Below, in pieces: positions 8,845 to 17,436 of a DNA stretch of 64,000 nucleotides. This DNA comes from Pontibacter cellulosilyticus (GTDB lineage Bacteria > Bacteroidota > Bacteroidia > Cytophagales > Hymenobacteraceae), in contig NZ_JACRVF010000002.1 of assembly GCF_014306105.1 (NCBI RefSeq), positions 332,368-396,367 on the forward strand. The letters are read 5' to 3'. Each line of letters begins with the position of its first letter. Positions within the stretch are counted from its first letter, which is position 1. A program made the position numbers and the translations under genes. A model generated the notes under the pieces. The model saw only the letters and a list, made by a program, of their open reading frames with translations, ran no database searches and had not been told where the DNA came from.

Positions 8845-9458
8845 TATTTTAAGCTAAGTATAAACTGGCTTGCTGTGTGGGTAAATTTATACTTCCCTCT
8901 TAAAGCTTTTTCTGCATGAAGATGATGTATAAGAAGAAGCATGTTTAGACACTATCCCCAACTTTGTTTTTTATACTGTTCACCCATTTCATGTATACTT
9001 ATACCTGTTGTTATTGCTGAATATTATAATTTATTTAATTAAATAAAGGAATAGTTATATACTTTTATGCTTAAATCCGTACTACTCTAAAATGCAATTA
9101 ACCGCTTTAGCTAGATTGCAAATGCACTGGCTAATCAGTTAGTGGTATTTACCGCGCCAATAGTACCTATCCTAAGCCCTAATGCTTTCTGATGCAGGAA
9201 AACTGCGTCAGCTACTACTATTATTTATACTACAGATAATGGAGCAAAGCACCAGGGTTACCATTTCACCAAATCTTAAGAACCAAAGAACATTATTTGG
9301 GGCAAGCCCCTAATTACCGGAAGGTAATGCTATGTATCAGCCTTAAATGATACTTGCAGCCGTCCTGTCTACCGCTGCTTCTCAGCATTGGGTGGCACTG
9401 CTGTGCCCACATTTTTCAGAATCATTTATAAACCAATAAACAATAAAAACCCATCACT
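8845..9458. other. 614-bp leader with a row of small hairpins
   Basis: No gene is seen and the first half is AT-rich. CTGATGCAG/CTGCGTCAG pairs at 9189-9211 with a GAAAA loop. Then five stems follow closely: GGGGC/GCCCC at 9299-9310, ATTACC/GGTAAT with a GGAA loop at 9313-9328, GTATCA/TGATAC at 9334-9353, GCAGC/GCTGC at 9356-9378, and GGCAC/GTGCC at 9394-9407. The start codon of the fourth cargo gene lies about 50 bases further on. No known riboswitch is recognised. Confidence 0.5.
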
Positions 9459-12125
9459 ATGAATTACTTATACCGAAACAAGTATGGCGAGCGCTATGCG
9501 TCATCACCCAAGCCATCGAATATGAAATGGCACCTGCTAATGCTACTGATCTCGGCATTGCTTGTGTCTTCTAATGTGTTCGCACAAACATGCCCAGACC
9601 TTAACTGTACTTCTAATGATGTAACAGTGCAGCGGGTATACCTGGCAGATGTAAATGGTGTTCCTTTAACGTCGGCCTGCACACCCGGCGAACAGGTACA
9701 GGCCTATCTGCACCTGGTGGTATCTACTAATACACCAAGAGTAGGAGCCTTTATATTGGGCACACTTAAAATTGATGGTATGGCCGACCAAGCTGTGGCA
9801 AACTGTTTTGGTGTGGCTTTGACGGGCAACAACAATATTCTTAAATACCCGACTCCTGTAAACTGGACTTGCGGCAAAAAAATTATGCTGGTGGATATTT
9901 TTGTTGCCTGGGGTACGGGTAACACAGACTTCTGCGTGAACCCGACTACCTGCTCTTCTATTGTGCCATCGAAATGCCGCCGGGAAGCACCTATTGTTGT
10001 AGAGGCGCCGCTTATTGCCAGCTTTACAGCACGGGCTTCCTGCACAGAAAATAACCGCTACGAAACTATTGCTGTAAGCGGTTCTGCAACAGGAGGCAAA
10101 GCACCTTATACTTATGCTTGGGACTTTAATAACGACGGTGTAACAGATGCAACCACCCAGAACGCTACATATACTTATATGAGCACCGGCGAAAAGATGG
10201 TTAAGCTTACCGTAACAGACTCCTCTAGCCCGGCTAAGACAGACATGCATACAAGTATGGTGATGGTGAATGCCTGCTGCACCACCCCGGATGCGAACGC
10301 CGGCGACGACATGGTGCTTACCTGTACCACCACAAGCGTAGTCTTAAATGGTAGTTCGGCAACAATGGGGGCAACATATGCCTGGGTAGCCAGCAATGGT
10401 GGTAACATTGTATCCGGAGGCGCCACGCTTACACCAACTGTAAACGCCGCAGGTACTTATACTTTAACCGTTACAACAGCAAGAGGTGGCTGCACCGCAT
10501 CAGATGTGGTAGTGGTAGCAGAAAATAAAGTAGCGCCTGATGTAAACATAAGTACGCCTTCTGTGCCGCATCTTACCTGTACAACACCTACTGCCATGTT
10601 AGGCGGATATTCTTCAGTGCAGGGTGCTACATACAAATGGACTGGTCCGGATGGCTTTACAGCTACAACCCAGGGAATTGAGGTTTCTGTAGCGGGCATT
10701 TATACGTTAACAGTTACGGATCCGGCCAATGGTTGTACAGCGTCAAAACAGGTTTCAGTAACAGAAGATAAAGAAATAATCTTAAGTGCAGGACTCGACA
10801 AAGAGCTGAGTTGCAAAAACACTTCGATTATGCTAGATGGCTCTACGTCTGTGCCGGAGCATTGGAGAAGTGTATCCTGGACAGCCAGCAACGGAGGCAA
10901 TATTGTATCGGGAGCACATACGCTTACACCAACTGTGAACGCGGCAGGTACTTATACTTTAAAAGTTGTGAATTCGCGTTCAGGTTGCGAGGCTACTGAT
11001 GTGGTAGTAGTTACTATGGACGATACTAAGCCAACTGCACAGGCAACCGGAGGCATGCTAAGCTGCGCTACAGGTGCACTGCAGCTAAAAGGCTCTTCTA
11101 CCACACCAGGTGTAACTTACAGCTGGACAGGACCAAACGGCTTTACCTCTATAGAGCAAAACCCGACTGTAACAGTGGCCGGTACTTATATTTTAACGGT
11201 AACAAAAAAATCAAACGGGTGCTCTGCAACAGCTACTGCTATTGTAACACCGCAACCAACGCCAGAGCCGGAACTAACCTGCCATATGGAGAACTTCAGC
11301 GACGAGAAAATGGGCTTGGTTTCAGTACTTAATACACCAGCGGGCCCGGTGTCTGTATTTGGTCATAAGCGTAACCCGGATGGAAGCTATGCTCCACAAA
11401 ACCATGCTGCCATTTTCGATACGCAGGCACCTACCGGCGACGATACCGACTTGTACACTGTAGACTGGCATCATGTGCTGATCATTAACCAGGACCAGAC
11501 CAACGTGCCAAACGACAACCAGTGGGGTGGTGAGTTAGTGCTTGATTTCGCACAGACTGGCCCTGTAGTAATGACCTCCATGCGTGCCTTGGACATCGAC
11601 GGCTATGAGAGCAACTCGTGGATATACCTGTACGGAGACGAAGGGCAGGAGCTTTACAAGGTGAAACTGCAGGCATTGGGCAATAACAGCCGCCAGACAG
11701 TAGACTTGGGTAATACAAGAGGGGTGATGAAGATGAAGATCGTGTTGGATGGCCGCAACGAAATGATGCACTTGGCCGGCTCCGGCGCCTTCGACGAGCT
11801 TAAGTTCTGCATCGAAAACGAAGTGGAGAACCCGTGCAACGAAGTGCCGATGGCAAGCGCCGAAAGCAACAAAGCAGTGGCTTATCCAATGCCGTTCAGC
11901 GACAGAACTACCGTTGAGTTTACTTTTGTGAAGGGCGGCGAGTATGTGGCAAACCTATACGACCTAAGAGGTAACCTGCTGAAAGAGCTTCAGAAAGGTA
12001 CTGCACAGGCAGGACAGTTGACTAACGTGGAAGTTGACGGACGTAGCTTACTGAACGGCATCTATATTGCCCGCATCGTGAGCGGCAACGAGGTGAAAAC
12101 CGTGAAGCTGATTCTGAGAAAATAA
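9459..12125 (+). CDS. T9SS-sorted secreted protein, PKD and Ig-like domains
   Basis: The 888-residue protein has a signal peptide ending FAQ at about 43; Met22 is an alternative start that still keeps the hydrophobic core. After a Cys-containing N-terminal region related to the third cargo protein comes a PKD domain (about 214-275, YAWDFNNDGVTDATT and VKLTVTD). Four Ig-like units of about 90 residues follow, with phrases such as YAWVASNGGNIVSG and AAGTYTLTV. A distinct beta-rich module (about 605-800, CHMENFSDEKMG to FDELKFCIE) with paired Cys may be a ligand-binding domain. A type A sorting domain (about 805-888, AYPMPFSDRTTVEFT) ends the protein. A surface role in adhesion or glycan binding is inference only. 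Confidence 0.86.
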   Translation: MNYLYRNKYGERYASSPKPSNMKWHLLMLLISALLVSSNVFAQTCPDLNCTSNDVTVQRVYLADVNGVPLTSACTPGEQVQAYLHLVVSTNTPRVGAFILGTLKIDGMADQAVANCFGVALTGNNNILKYPTPVNWTCGKKIMLVDIFVAWGTGNTDFCVNPTTCSSIVPSKCRREAPIVVEAPLIASFTARASCTENNRYETIAVSGSATGGKAPYTYAWDFNNDGVTDATTQNATYTYMSTGEKMVKLTVTDSSSPAKTDMHTSMVMVNACCTTPDANAGDDMVLTCTTTSVVLNGSSATMGATYAWVASNGGNIVSGGATLTPTVNAAGTYTLTVTTARGGCTASDVVVVAENKVAPDVNISTPSVPHLTCTTPTAMLGGYSSVQGATYKWTGPDGFTATTQGIEVSVAGIYTLTVTDPANGCTASKQVSVTEDKEIILSAGLDKELSCKNTSIMLDGSTSVPEHWRSVSWTASNGGNIVSGAHTLTPTVNAAGTYTLKVVNSRSGCEATDVVVVTMDDTKPTAQATGGMLSCATGALQLKGSSTTPGVTYSWTGPNGFTSIEQNPTVTVAGTYILTVTKKSNGCSATATAIVTPQPTPEPELTCHMENFSDEKMGLVSVLNTPAGPVSVFGHKRNPDGSYAPQNHAAIFDTQAPTGDDTDLYTVDWHHVLIINQDQTNVPNDNQWGGELVLDFAQTGPVVMTSMRALDIDGYESNSWIYLYGDEGQELYKVKLQALGNNSRQTVDLGNTRGVMKMKIVLDGRNEMMHLAGSGAFDELKFCIENEVENPCNEVPMASAESNKAVAYPMPFSDRTTVEFTFVKGGEYVANLYDLRGNLLKELQKGTAQAGQLTNVEVDGRSLLNGIYIARIVSGNEVKTVKLILRK

Positions 12126-12144
12126 AAAGTTAGACATAATGCTG

Positions 12145-12186
12145 AAAGCTGCCCCGGTGCCTTTGGTGCCGGGGCAGCTTTGTTTT
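12145..12186 (+). terminator. Rho-independent terminator
   Basis: A 12-bp stem (AAGCTGCCCCGG with CCGGGGCAGCTT) is followed by TTGTTTT. It closes the run of secreted-protein genes. Confidence 0.9.
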
Positions 12187-12220
12187 ATACTTATAGCGTA
12201 TTTTTTACGACCTTTGGTAT

Positions 12221-12742
12221 ATGCTTAAAGTCGCGATTACAGGACCTGAGTCTACGGGCAAGTCTACTTTGGCGGAGCAGTTAGCGCAACACTACAATAC
12301 GGTGTGGGTGCCGGAGTATGCGCGCACTTATGTAGGCAACTTAAACAGGCCTTATACTTTGCAGGATATAGAGGCTATTGCGCGCGGACAGTGGGAGCTG
12401 GAGCAGCAGGCCATGCAGCAGGCAAACACTATACTTTTTGCCGATACCGATATGCTTGTGCTCAAGATATGGAGCCAACATGCTTTTGGCGAGTGCCCTG
12501 CCTGGATATCTGAAAAACTAATGCTGCAGGACTATAACCTTTGCCTGCTAATGGGCGTTGATTTGCCGTGGGAGCCAGACCCGCAGCGTGAGCACCCGCA
12601 CATGCGCCAGTTCTTCTTTGATTGGTATAAGCGTGAGTTGGAGGCCATGCAGGTACCATTTGTAGAAATAACAGGGCAACAGCAGGAGCGTTTTGCTATG
12701 GCACAACAGCACGTTAACAGTCTGCTCCCGAAATCTAATTAA
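12221..12742 (+). CDS. NadR-like AAA/ribosylnicotinamide kinase-type protein
   Basis: This 173-residue P-loop protein has Walker A GPESTGKST at residues 8-16, followed by VPEYARTYV and FADTDMLVLKIW. These match the kinase half of NadR and related NadR/Ttd14-like ATPases. That domain phosphorylates nicotinamide riboside in bifunctional NadR. The N-terminal nucleotidyltransferase half is absent, so it is a stand-alone kinase domain, as is common in Bacteroidetes. The predicted role is NAD salvage, but the substrate cannot be fixed from sequence. The next gene starts 10 bases after its stop, suggesting co-transcription. Confidence 0.8.
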   Translation: MLKVAITGPESTGKSTLAEQLAQHYNTVWVPEYARTYVGNLNRPYTLQDIEAIARGQWELEQQAMQQANTILFADTDMLVLKIWSQHAFGECPAWISEKLMLQDYNLCLLMGVDLPWEPDPQREHPHMRQFFFDWYKRELEAMQVPFVEITGQQQERFAMAQQHVNSLLPKSN

Positions 12743-12752
12743 GAAACAAGCT

Positions 12753-13628
12753 ATGCTACACTTTCTCGAGAACGAATATTTTAAAGTAGGCATCGAAAGC
12801 CACGGTGCAGAACTGCAGCATTTTATCAAAAATGACGAAGACCTGGAGATGATCTGGGTGGCGGACCCGGCTGTATGGGCTAGCCATGCCCCAAACCTGT
12901 TTCCGATTGTAGGGGAGCTGCCAAAACAGCAGTATACTTATGATGGCGAAACCTACCACATGCAACGGCATGGCTTTGCACGCAGCAAAGATTTTAAAGT
13001 GAGAGAGGAGAGTGATAAAAAGCTGGTGTTTGAGCTGGAGTATGATGAGGAAACACTGGCACAATACCCGTTTAAGTTTAGGTTGCTGGTGGCCTACAAA
13101 CTGAATGATAATAGGCTGGAGGTAACCTACAATGTATTTAACGAAGATAAGAAAGCCATGTGGTTCTCGGTAGGAGCCCATCCGGGTTTTAACGTGCCGC
13201 TGTACCCCAACGAGCAGTATGAAGACTATTACCTCGAATTTGAGCAGGAAGAAACGCTGCGCCGCTACCTGATAGATGAAAACGGCCTACAAACCGGCGA
13301 AACCGAGCTGATTGAGGAGCAAAGCAATATACTGCCGCTCCGGCACCAGTATTTTGATAAAGACGCCATCATACTGAAGGACCTGAATTCAGAAAGACTG
13401 GTACTGGCAAGCCATACGGGTCCACGAAAGATAGAGGTAGAGTTTCAGGGATTTCCATACTTGGGTATTTGGGCTAAGCCGGGGCCGTCGCCTTATGTTT
13501 GCATAGAGCCATGGTGCGGTATTGCCAGCAGCACAAACGGCAGCGGCGAGTTACAAGACAAAGAGGGAATAAACGAACTGGGCCCGAAGCAGGTGTTCGA
13601 GCGCACACTTAGCATCAGGGTTTGGTAA
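12753..13628 (+). CDS. Aldose 1-epimerase family protein, LacX/YeaD-like
   Basis: The 291-residue product matches the galactose mutarotase-like beta-sandwich family. It has an early HGAEL segment, NLFPIVGELP, a conserved MQRHGFAR, and FSVGAHPGFNVPL, where the family's active-site His lies. GIWAKPGPSPYVCIEPWCG is near the C-terminus. It probably interconverts sugar anomers in the cytoplasm. I chose ATG 12753 because MLHFLENEYF is the usual family start; a longer frame from 12693 would overlap the preceding kinase gene. The gene is followed by REP-like repeat DNA and a strong bidirectional terminator. Confidence 0.87.
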   Translation: MLHFLENEYFKVGIESHGAELQHFIKNDEDLEMIWVADPAVWASHAPNLFPIVGELPKQQYTYDGETYHMQRHGFARSKDFKVREESDKKLVFELEYDEETLAQYPFKFRLLVAYKLNDNRLEVTYNVFNEDKKAMWFSVGAHPGFNVPLYPNEQYEDYYLEFEQEETLRRYLIDENGLQTGETELIEEQSNILPLRHQYFDKDAIILKDLNSERLVLASHTGPRKIEVEFQGFPYLGIWAKPGPSPYVCIEPWCGIASSTNGSGELQDKEGINELGPKQVFERTLSIRVW

Positions 13629-13715
13629 AGGAAGTATAAAACGCGAATTGCGATCTATACTTTGATGATATAAATCCTATCCCTGACTCAGTGCTCTAAA
13701 CTTAAACTCAAGCTA

Positions 13716-13795
13716 TCATCTCGACGAAAGGAGAGATCTTTTTAGAACTAGTGCAGAAGGAATTTAATAGAGATCTCTCCCAAAGGTCGAGATGA
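13716..13795. repeat. REP-like intergenic palindrome
   Basis: The left arm (13716-13739) and right arm (13771-13795) are inverted repeats. TCATCTCGAC pairs with GTCGAGATGA and GGAGAGATCT with AGATCTCTCC, and the two blocks are separated by a 4-5 base mismatch. It resembles the element at 38608-38721 in layout (TCAT-TCGA arms around GAGA/TCTC blocks). Confidence 0.75.
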
Positions 13796-13852
13796 CAGGA
13801 AACATTAATTTAATGGCGTGGGGAGGGGGAGGTGTGGGTAAATCTAAATCAT

Positions 13853-13899
13853 AAAAACTAAAATCCCCGATTGGCGTACAATCGGGGATTTTAGTTTTT
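13853..13899. terminator. Bidirectional terminator with 19-bp perfect stem
   Basis: 13853-13871 pairs perfectly with 13881-13899 around a 9-base loop, with A-tract and T-tract ends. It serves the epimerase gene from the left and the small minus-strand gene from the right. Confidence 0.95.
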
Positions 13900-13902
13900 C
13901 AG

Positions 13903-14154
13903 TCAGTGCAGGGACGGTTCCGGGAACTTTGGTACTTTAATGTTCCGGATGTCGTATCTTGGTTCAAAATCACTTATCGGCAATGAAATGCCGGGTGGCA
14001 GATCTAAATCTGGTAAATCATCTCCTAGTGGCTCACCTCCGTCATCGTCGTTGTCTGTTGATGGGGGGTGGTTAAATCTTCTGCGTGGGGCAAAAGCATA
14101 ATATGCTAGTATGGTTAGGAGCGCCATTGTATACAAAATGCTGATCATCATCAC
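13903..14154 (-). CDS. Small membrane-anchored acidic/proline-rich protein
   Basis: I do not recognise this 83-residue protein. Residues 3-23 (MISILYTMALLTILAYYAFA) form one membrane helix, followed by a basic RRR stop-transfer signal. An acidic tail (DNDDDGG, DDLPDLDLPP) rich in Pro comes next. The shape is that of a bitopic micro-protein with a disordered tail. It starts with ATG, has its own terminator at 13853-13899, and stands alone between unrelated genes. It could be an accessory subunit of a membrane complex. Confidence 0.6.
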   Translation of the reverse strand: MMMISILYTMALLTILAYYAFAPRRRFNHPPSTDNDDDGGEPLGDDLPDLDLPPGISLPISDFEPRYDIRNIKVPKFPEPSLH

Positions 14155-14347
14155 AGTTCTACTTAATCATTAATAGTTTCAGCTGGCTTCTGCTACATTC
14201 TTATTGGTGCAAAGGGCTATGTAGAGGAATATATGCCATTTACTGTTTTCAACGTACTTTCTGCGTCTGTGGTTTTTGCATTTAAGGAAAAATAACACGC
14301 TACTAACCAGCCTGTAGTGTACGTCTGCCCATATGCCTACATTTATT

Positions 14348-14379
14348 TTTGATTAATAAGGAAATGCCCCCTACCTTTG
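14348..14379 (+). promoter_or_regulatory. Bacteroidetes-type promoter of the TPP-controlled receptor
   Basis: TTTG (14348-14351), exactly 20 bases of spacer, and TACCTTTG (14372-14379) fit the housekeeping sigma consensus of this phylum without mismatch. Transcription should begin near 14385, right at the 5' edge of the riboswitch, so both predictions support each other. Confidence 0.88.
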
Positions 14380-14382
14380 TCC

Positions 14383-14463
14383 TTGTTAGGGGTGCCTTAA
14401 TATAACGGGCTGAGATCATACCCATTGAACCTGATGCGGGTAATGCCGTCGAAGGGAATACAA
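14383..14463 (+). promoter_or_regulatory. TPP (thiamine pyrophosphate) riboswitch
   Basis: The THI-box hallmarks occur in order: GGGGTGCC (14389-14396), GGCTGAGATCATACCC, GAACCTGATGCGGGTAATGC and CGAAGGGAA near 14450. The ends pair as a short P1 (TTGT with ACAA). A hairpin downstream (GTAGC/GCTAC, 14478-14492) and CATAAA/TTTATG (14502-14515) could form the expression platform. It should lower expression of the receptor when intracellular TPP is high. Confidence 0.95.
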
Positions 14464-14540
14464 AACGGTAATAAATGGTAGCGTCATGCTACTCCCCCTG
14501 GCATAAATTTTTATGTCAAACTTTTTATCACTTATCATCA

Positions 14541-17015
14541 ATGAAGTACTTAGTATTTGTAATTGCGACCATTGTGTTGCCATTACAGTTGTTCGCGCAA
14601 CACAACCTGAGCGGACGCGTGGCCGACGCTGCTACTGGCAATGGACTGGCTGGTGCAAATGTGGTGCTGCAAAGCACGGGCGCAGGTGTTGCCACAAACC
14701 CACAGGGCGAATTCGAGTTTCCGAACCTACCTGCCGGAGATTACACGCTTAGCATCAGCTACCTGGGCTATGCGGAGAAGAAAGTAACCCTTAGTCTGCC
14801 GCAAAGCCAAATAACACACATCAGACTGCGCCAGCAGGCTTTACAAACCAATGAAGTAATTGTGCAGGCCACACGCGCCGACCAGACAACAGGAACCACC
14901 TTTACCAATGTAACACGCGAGGAAATAGCGGAACGCAACTTCGGCCAGGACTTGCCATACTTACTCGAGCAGGTGCCGTCGGTAGTGGTAAACTCTGATG
15001 CCGGCGCAGGGGTTGGTTATACCGGTATTCGTATCCGGGGCTCCGATATTACCCGCATCAATGTAACGGTAAACGGTATTCCGATAAACGACTCGGAGAG
15101 CCACGGTACATTCTTTGTGAACATGCCGGATTTTGCCTCTTCTGTAGAGGATATCCAGGTACAGCGCGGGGTAGGTACATCAACAAACGGTGCCGGAGCC
15201 TTTGGTGCAAGTATAAATATCCAAACGCAGCAGGTGCGCCGCGAAGCCTATGCCGAAACAGACAACAGCTACGGCTCTTTTGACACCTGGAAAAATAATG
15301 TGCGTTTTGGTACAGGGCTGATCAAAGGCAAATTTGCCTTTGACGGACGTTTGTCGCGCATCAAGTCGGATGGCTATATTGATCGTGCCTTTTCAGACCT
15401 GAAATCGCTATACTTTACAGGTGGCTACTATGGCGAAAAAACATCTGTTAAATTCATCACTTTTTCTGGTAAAGAGCAAACGTACCAGGCATGGTATGGC
15501 ACACCAGAAGCGCTGGTGTATGGCAACGAGCAGGACCTGCAAAACTACATAGACCGCAACTGGATAGAGGGAACCGACAAAGAGAACCTGCTTACTGCCG
15601 GCCGCAGGTACAACTACTATACGTACGACAACGAAACCGACAACTACCAGCAAGACCACTACCAACTGCACCTGTCGCATGATTTTATGCCGGGCTTGAC
15701 CTTCTCTGGTGCGCTGCATTATACGTATGGCCGTGGCTATTACGAGCAATTTAAAGCAGACGATAAACTATCGAAGTATGGCTTACCGAATGTGGTGATA
15801 GGTGGAACAGAGATCAAACGCACGGATATTATTCGTCGCCGCTGGCTGGATAACGATTTCTTCGGGGCTACTTACGCGCTGCAGTACCAGCCTAACTCCC
15901 GCTTAAATGCCACTTTGGGCGGTGCTTGGAACAAGTATGACGGCGACCATTTTGGTGAAGTGATCTGGGCACGTTATGCCTCCACTTCCGACGTCCGCCA
16001 CAGATACTACGACAACAATGCCGTAAAAACAGATTTTAACATCTTCGGCAAAGCCACATACGGCTTAACGGATAAACTAAACTTGTTCGGAGACCTGCAG
16101 GTGCGCACCATCAACTATGCCTTCGTTGGCTTCGATAACGACCTGGAAAGTATAGAGCAGGACGTGGATTATACTTTTGTGAACCCAAAGGCAGGTATAA
16201 CTTACAACCTGAAGCCGACGCACCAACTGTATGCTTCTTATGCTGTGGGCAATCGTGAGCCGGTGCGCGACGACTTTACTGAGTCTACTCCAAACAGCCG
16301 CCCTAAGCACGAAACGCTTCATAACTGGGAAGCTGGTTACCGCGGTCAAATTGCCCTTTCAGAGGTGGCAGGCAAAGCACTTTTGGCAGACGTGGAGGCA
16401 AACCTATACTACATGGACTATAAGAATCAGTTGGTAGTAACCGGCCAGATAAATGATGTAGGTGCCTATACCCGAACAAACATCGACGAGAGTTACCGCC
16501 AGGGTATAGAATTGGCAGGTGCCTTGCGTTTAGGCACTACTGCTAAGCTTAGCTCTAACTTAGCTTACAGCCAGAACAAGATAAAAGGCTTTAACGAGTT
16601 TATTGATGATTATGACAATGGAGACCAGGTAATGAACAGTTACAACGAATCTACCATTGCCTTCTCGCCAGCCTTTGTTTCATCTACGCAGCTGGAGGTA
16701 GAGGTGCTAAAGGGCTTGCGCGCAGCTTTTATCTACAAAACAGTCAGCAAGCAATACCTGGACAACACAGAGAACGAAAGCCGCATTATCCGCCCATATG
16801 AGGTAGGTGATCTGCGCCTGCGCTACAACATTGGCTTTAAGAACATACTTAAGGAGCTGGAGTTAGGCTTGATGGTGAATAATGTGTTCAATGAAATGTA
16901 TGCGGCCAATGGCTATACTTTCAGCTACATTGCCGGTGGCGACCAGATAACTGAGAACTTTTACTACCCACAGGCTACCCGCAACTTCCTGCTGTCTGTT
17001 GGGTTAAAATTCTAA
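14541..17015 (+). CDS. TonB-dependent receptor, thiamine-type uptake (TPP-controlled)
   Basis: The 824-residue outer-membrane receptor starts at ATG 14541 with signal peptide MKYLVFVIATIVLPLQLFAQ; a longer frame from 14475 would run through riboswitch hairpins. Residues 22-105 form a carboxypeptidase-regulatory-like domain (SGRVADAATGNGLAGANV). A plug domain follows (about 115-230, LPYLLEQVPSVVV, GIRIRGSD, VEDIQVQRGVG). The rest is a 22-strand-type barrel ending in a terminal Phe (LLSVGLKF). Control by a TPP riboswitch strongly suggests import of thiamine or a precursor, driven by TonB-ExbBD. No thiamine synthesis or inner-membrane thiamine transporter gene is in this window. It appears monocistronic. 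Confidence 0.93.
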   Translation: MKYLVFVIATIVLPLQLFAQHNLSGRVADAATGNGLAGANVVLQSTGAGVATNPQGEFEFPNLPAGDYTLSISYLGYAEKKVTLSLPQSQITHIRLRQQALQTNEVIVQATRADQTTGTTFTNVTREEIAERNFGQDLPYLLEQVPSVVVNSDAGAGVGYTGIRIRGSDITRINVTVNGIPINDSESHGTFFVNMPDFASSVEDIQVQRGVGTSTNGAGAFGASINIQTQQVRREAYAETDNSYGSFDTWKNNVRFGTGLIKGKFAFDGRLSRIKSDGYIDRAFSDLKSLYFTGGYYGEKTSVKFITFSGKEQTYQAWYGTPEALVYGNEQDLQNYIDRNWIEGTDKENLLTAGRRYNYYTYDNETDNYQQDHYQLHLSHDFMPGLTFSGALHYTYGRGYYEQFKADDKLSKYGLPNVVIGGTEIKRTDIIRRRWLDNDFFGATYALQYQPNSRLNATLGGAWNKYDGDHFGEVIWARYASTSDVRHRYYDNNAVKTDFNIFGKATYGLTDKLNLFGDLQVRTINYAFVGFDNDLESIEQDVDYTFVNPKAGITYNLKPTHQLYASYAVGNREPVRDDFTESTPNSRPKHETLHNWEAGYRGQIALSEVAGKALLADVEANLYYMDYKNQLVVTGQINDVGAYTRTNIDESYRQGIELAGALRLGTTAKLSSNLAYSQNKIKGFNEFIDDYDNGDQVMNSYNESTIAFSPAFVSSTQLEVEVLKGLRAAFIYKTVSKQYLDNTENESRIIRPYEVGDLRLRYNIGFKNILKELELGLMVNNVFNEMYAANGYTFSYIAGGDQITENFYYPQATRNFLLSVGLKF

Positions 17016-17036
17016 CTATAAATCCACTTCCATGTA

Positions 17037-17068
17037 AAGAGCCTCACCAATTGGTGGGGCCTTTTTAT
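17037..17068 (+). terminator. Rho-independent terminator
   Basis: GAGCCTCACC pairs with GGTGGGGC(C), with one wobble pair, followed by TTTTT, shortly after the receptor gene. Confidence 0.8.
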
Positions 17069-17120
17069 TTGTCAGGATTTGCAGGATTTTAGGTTGGATA
17101 GGGTTGTTCTGAAACTCGAA

Positions 17121-17327
17121 GTCCAACCACCCCTGCCCCTCCTTATCTAAGGCGGGGAGTCTGCTACTACTGTTTCTCCTTTCATCACAAAAGCTGTGGC
17201 TTTTACTACTTCATTTTAGAAGGATCTAGTATGAAAGGAATATAAGCAGAAACTACTTAGCTTATACTTTTGCCAGAGTAAATCAGAGTTCCCCGCCTTA
17301 GATAAGGAGGGGCAGGGGTGGTTGGAC
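17121..17327. repeat. Palindromic element with 37-bp perfect terminal inverted repeats
   Basis: 17121-17157 is the exact reverse complement of 17291-17327 (outer ends GTCCAACCACCCCTG, inner ends GGCGGGG). The 133-base interior has no gene. A second member with 39-bp arms lies at 27542-27780. It looks like a non-autonomous MITE or REP-type intergenic element. I could not define a target-site duplication. Confidence 0.85.
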
Positions 17328-17392
17328 CAAATTACTCATTCTGCTAATCCACTAAAACAAGTAATTCCTGCTACAGGTTATACTTAAAATTT

Positions 17393-17400
17393 TAACTTTG
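17393..17400 (+). promoter_or_regulatory. -7 box (TAACTTTG) for gcdH
   Basis: It matches TAnnTTTG, 36 bases before the start codon; no clear -33 TTTG is present. Confidence 0.5.
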
Positions 17401-17436
17401 CGTATTACCCTTTCTCATTAACCTTAAAACAAAACT

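Noticed and set aside
9666..10250. Minus-strand 194-codon frame
   Set aside because: Lies antisense inside a cargo gene with signal peptide, PKD and sorting domains; Cys/Arg-rich shadow without motifs.
14475..14540. Extended N-terminus of the TonB-dependent receptor from ATG 14475
   Set aside because: The extension overlaps riboswitch platform hairpins and destroys the normal signal peptide position.
17121..17327. Palindrome as a simple terminator
   Set aside because: Arms of 37 bp separated by 133 bp with no T-tract, and a proper terminator already exists at 17037-17068.
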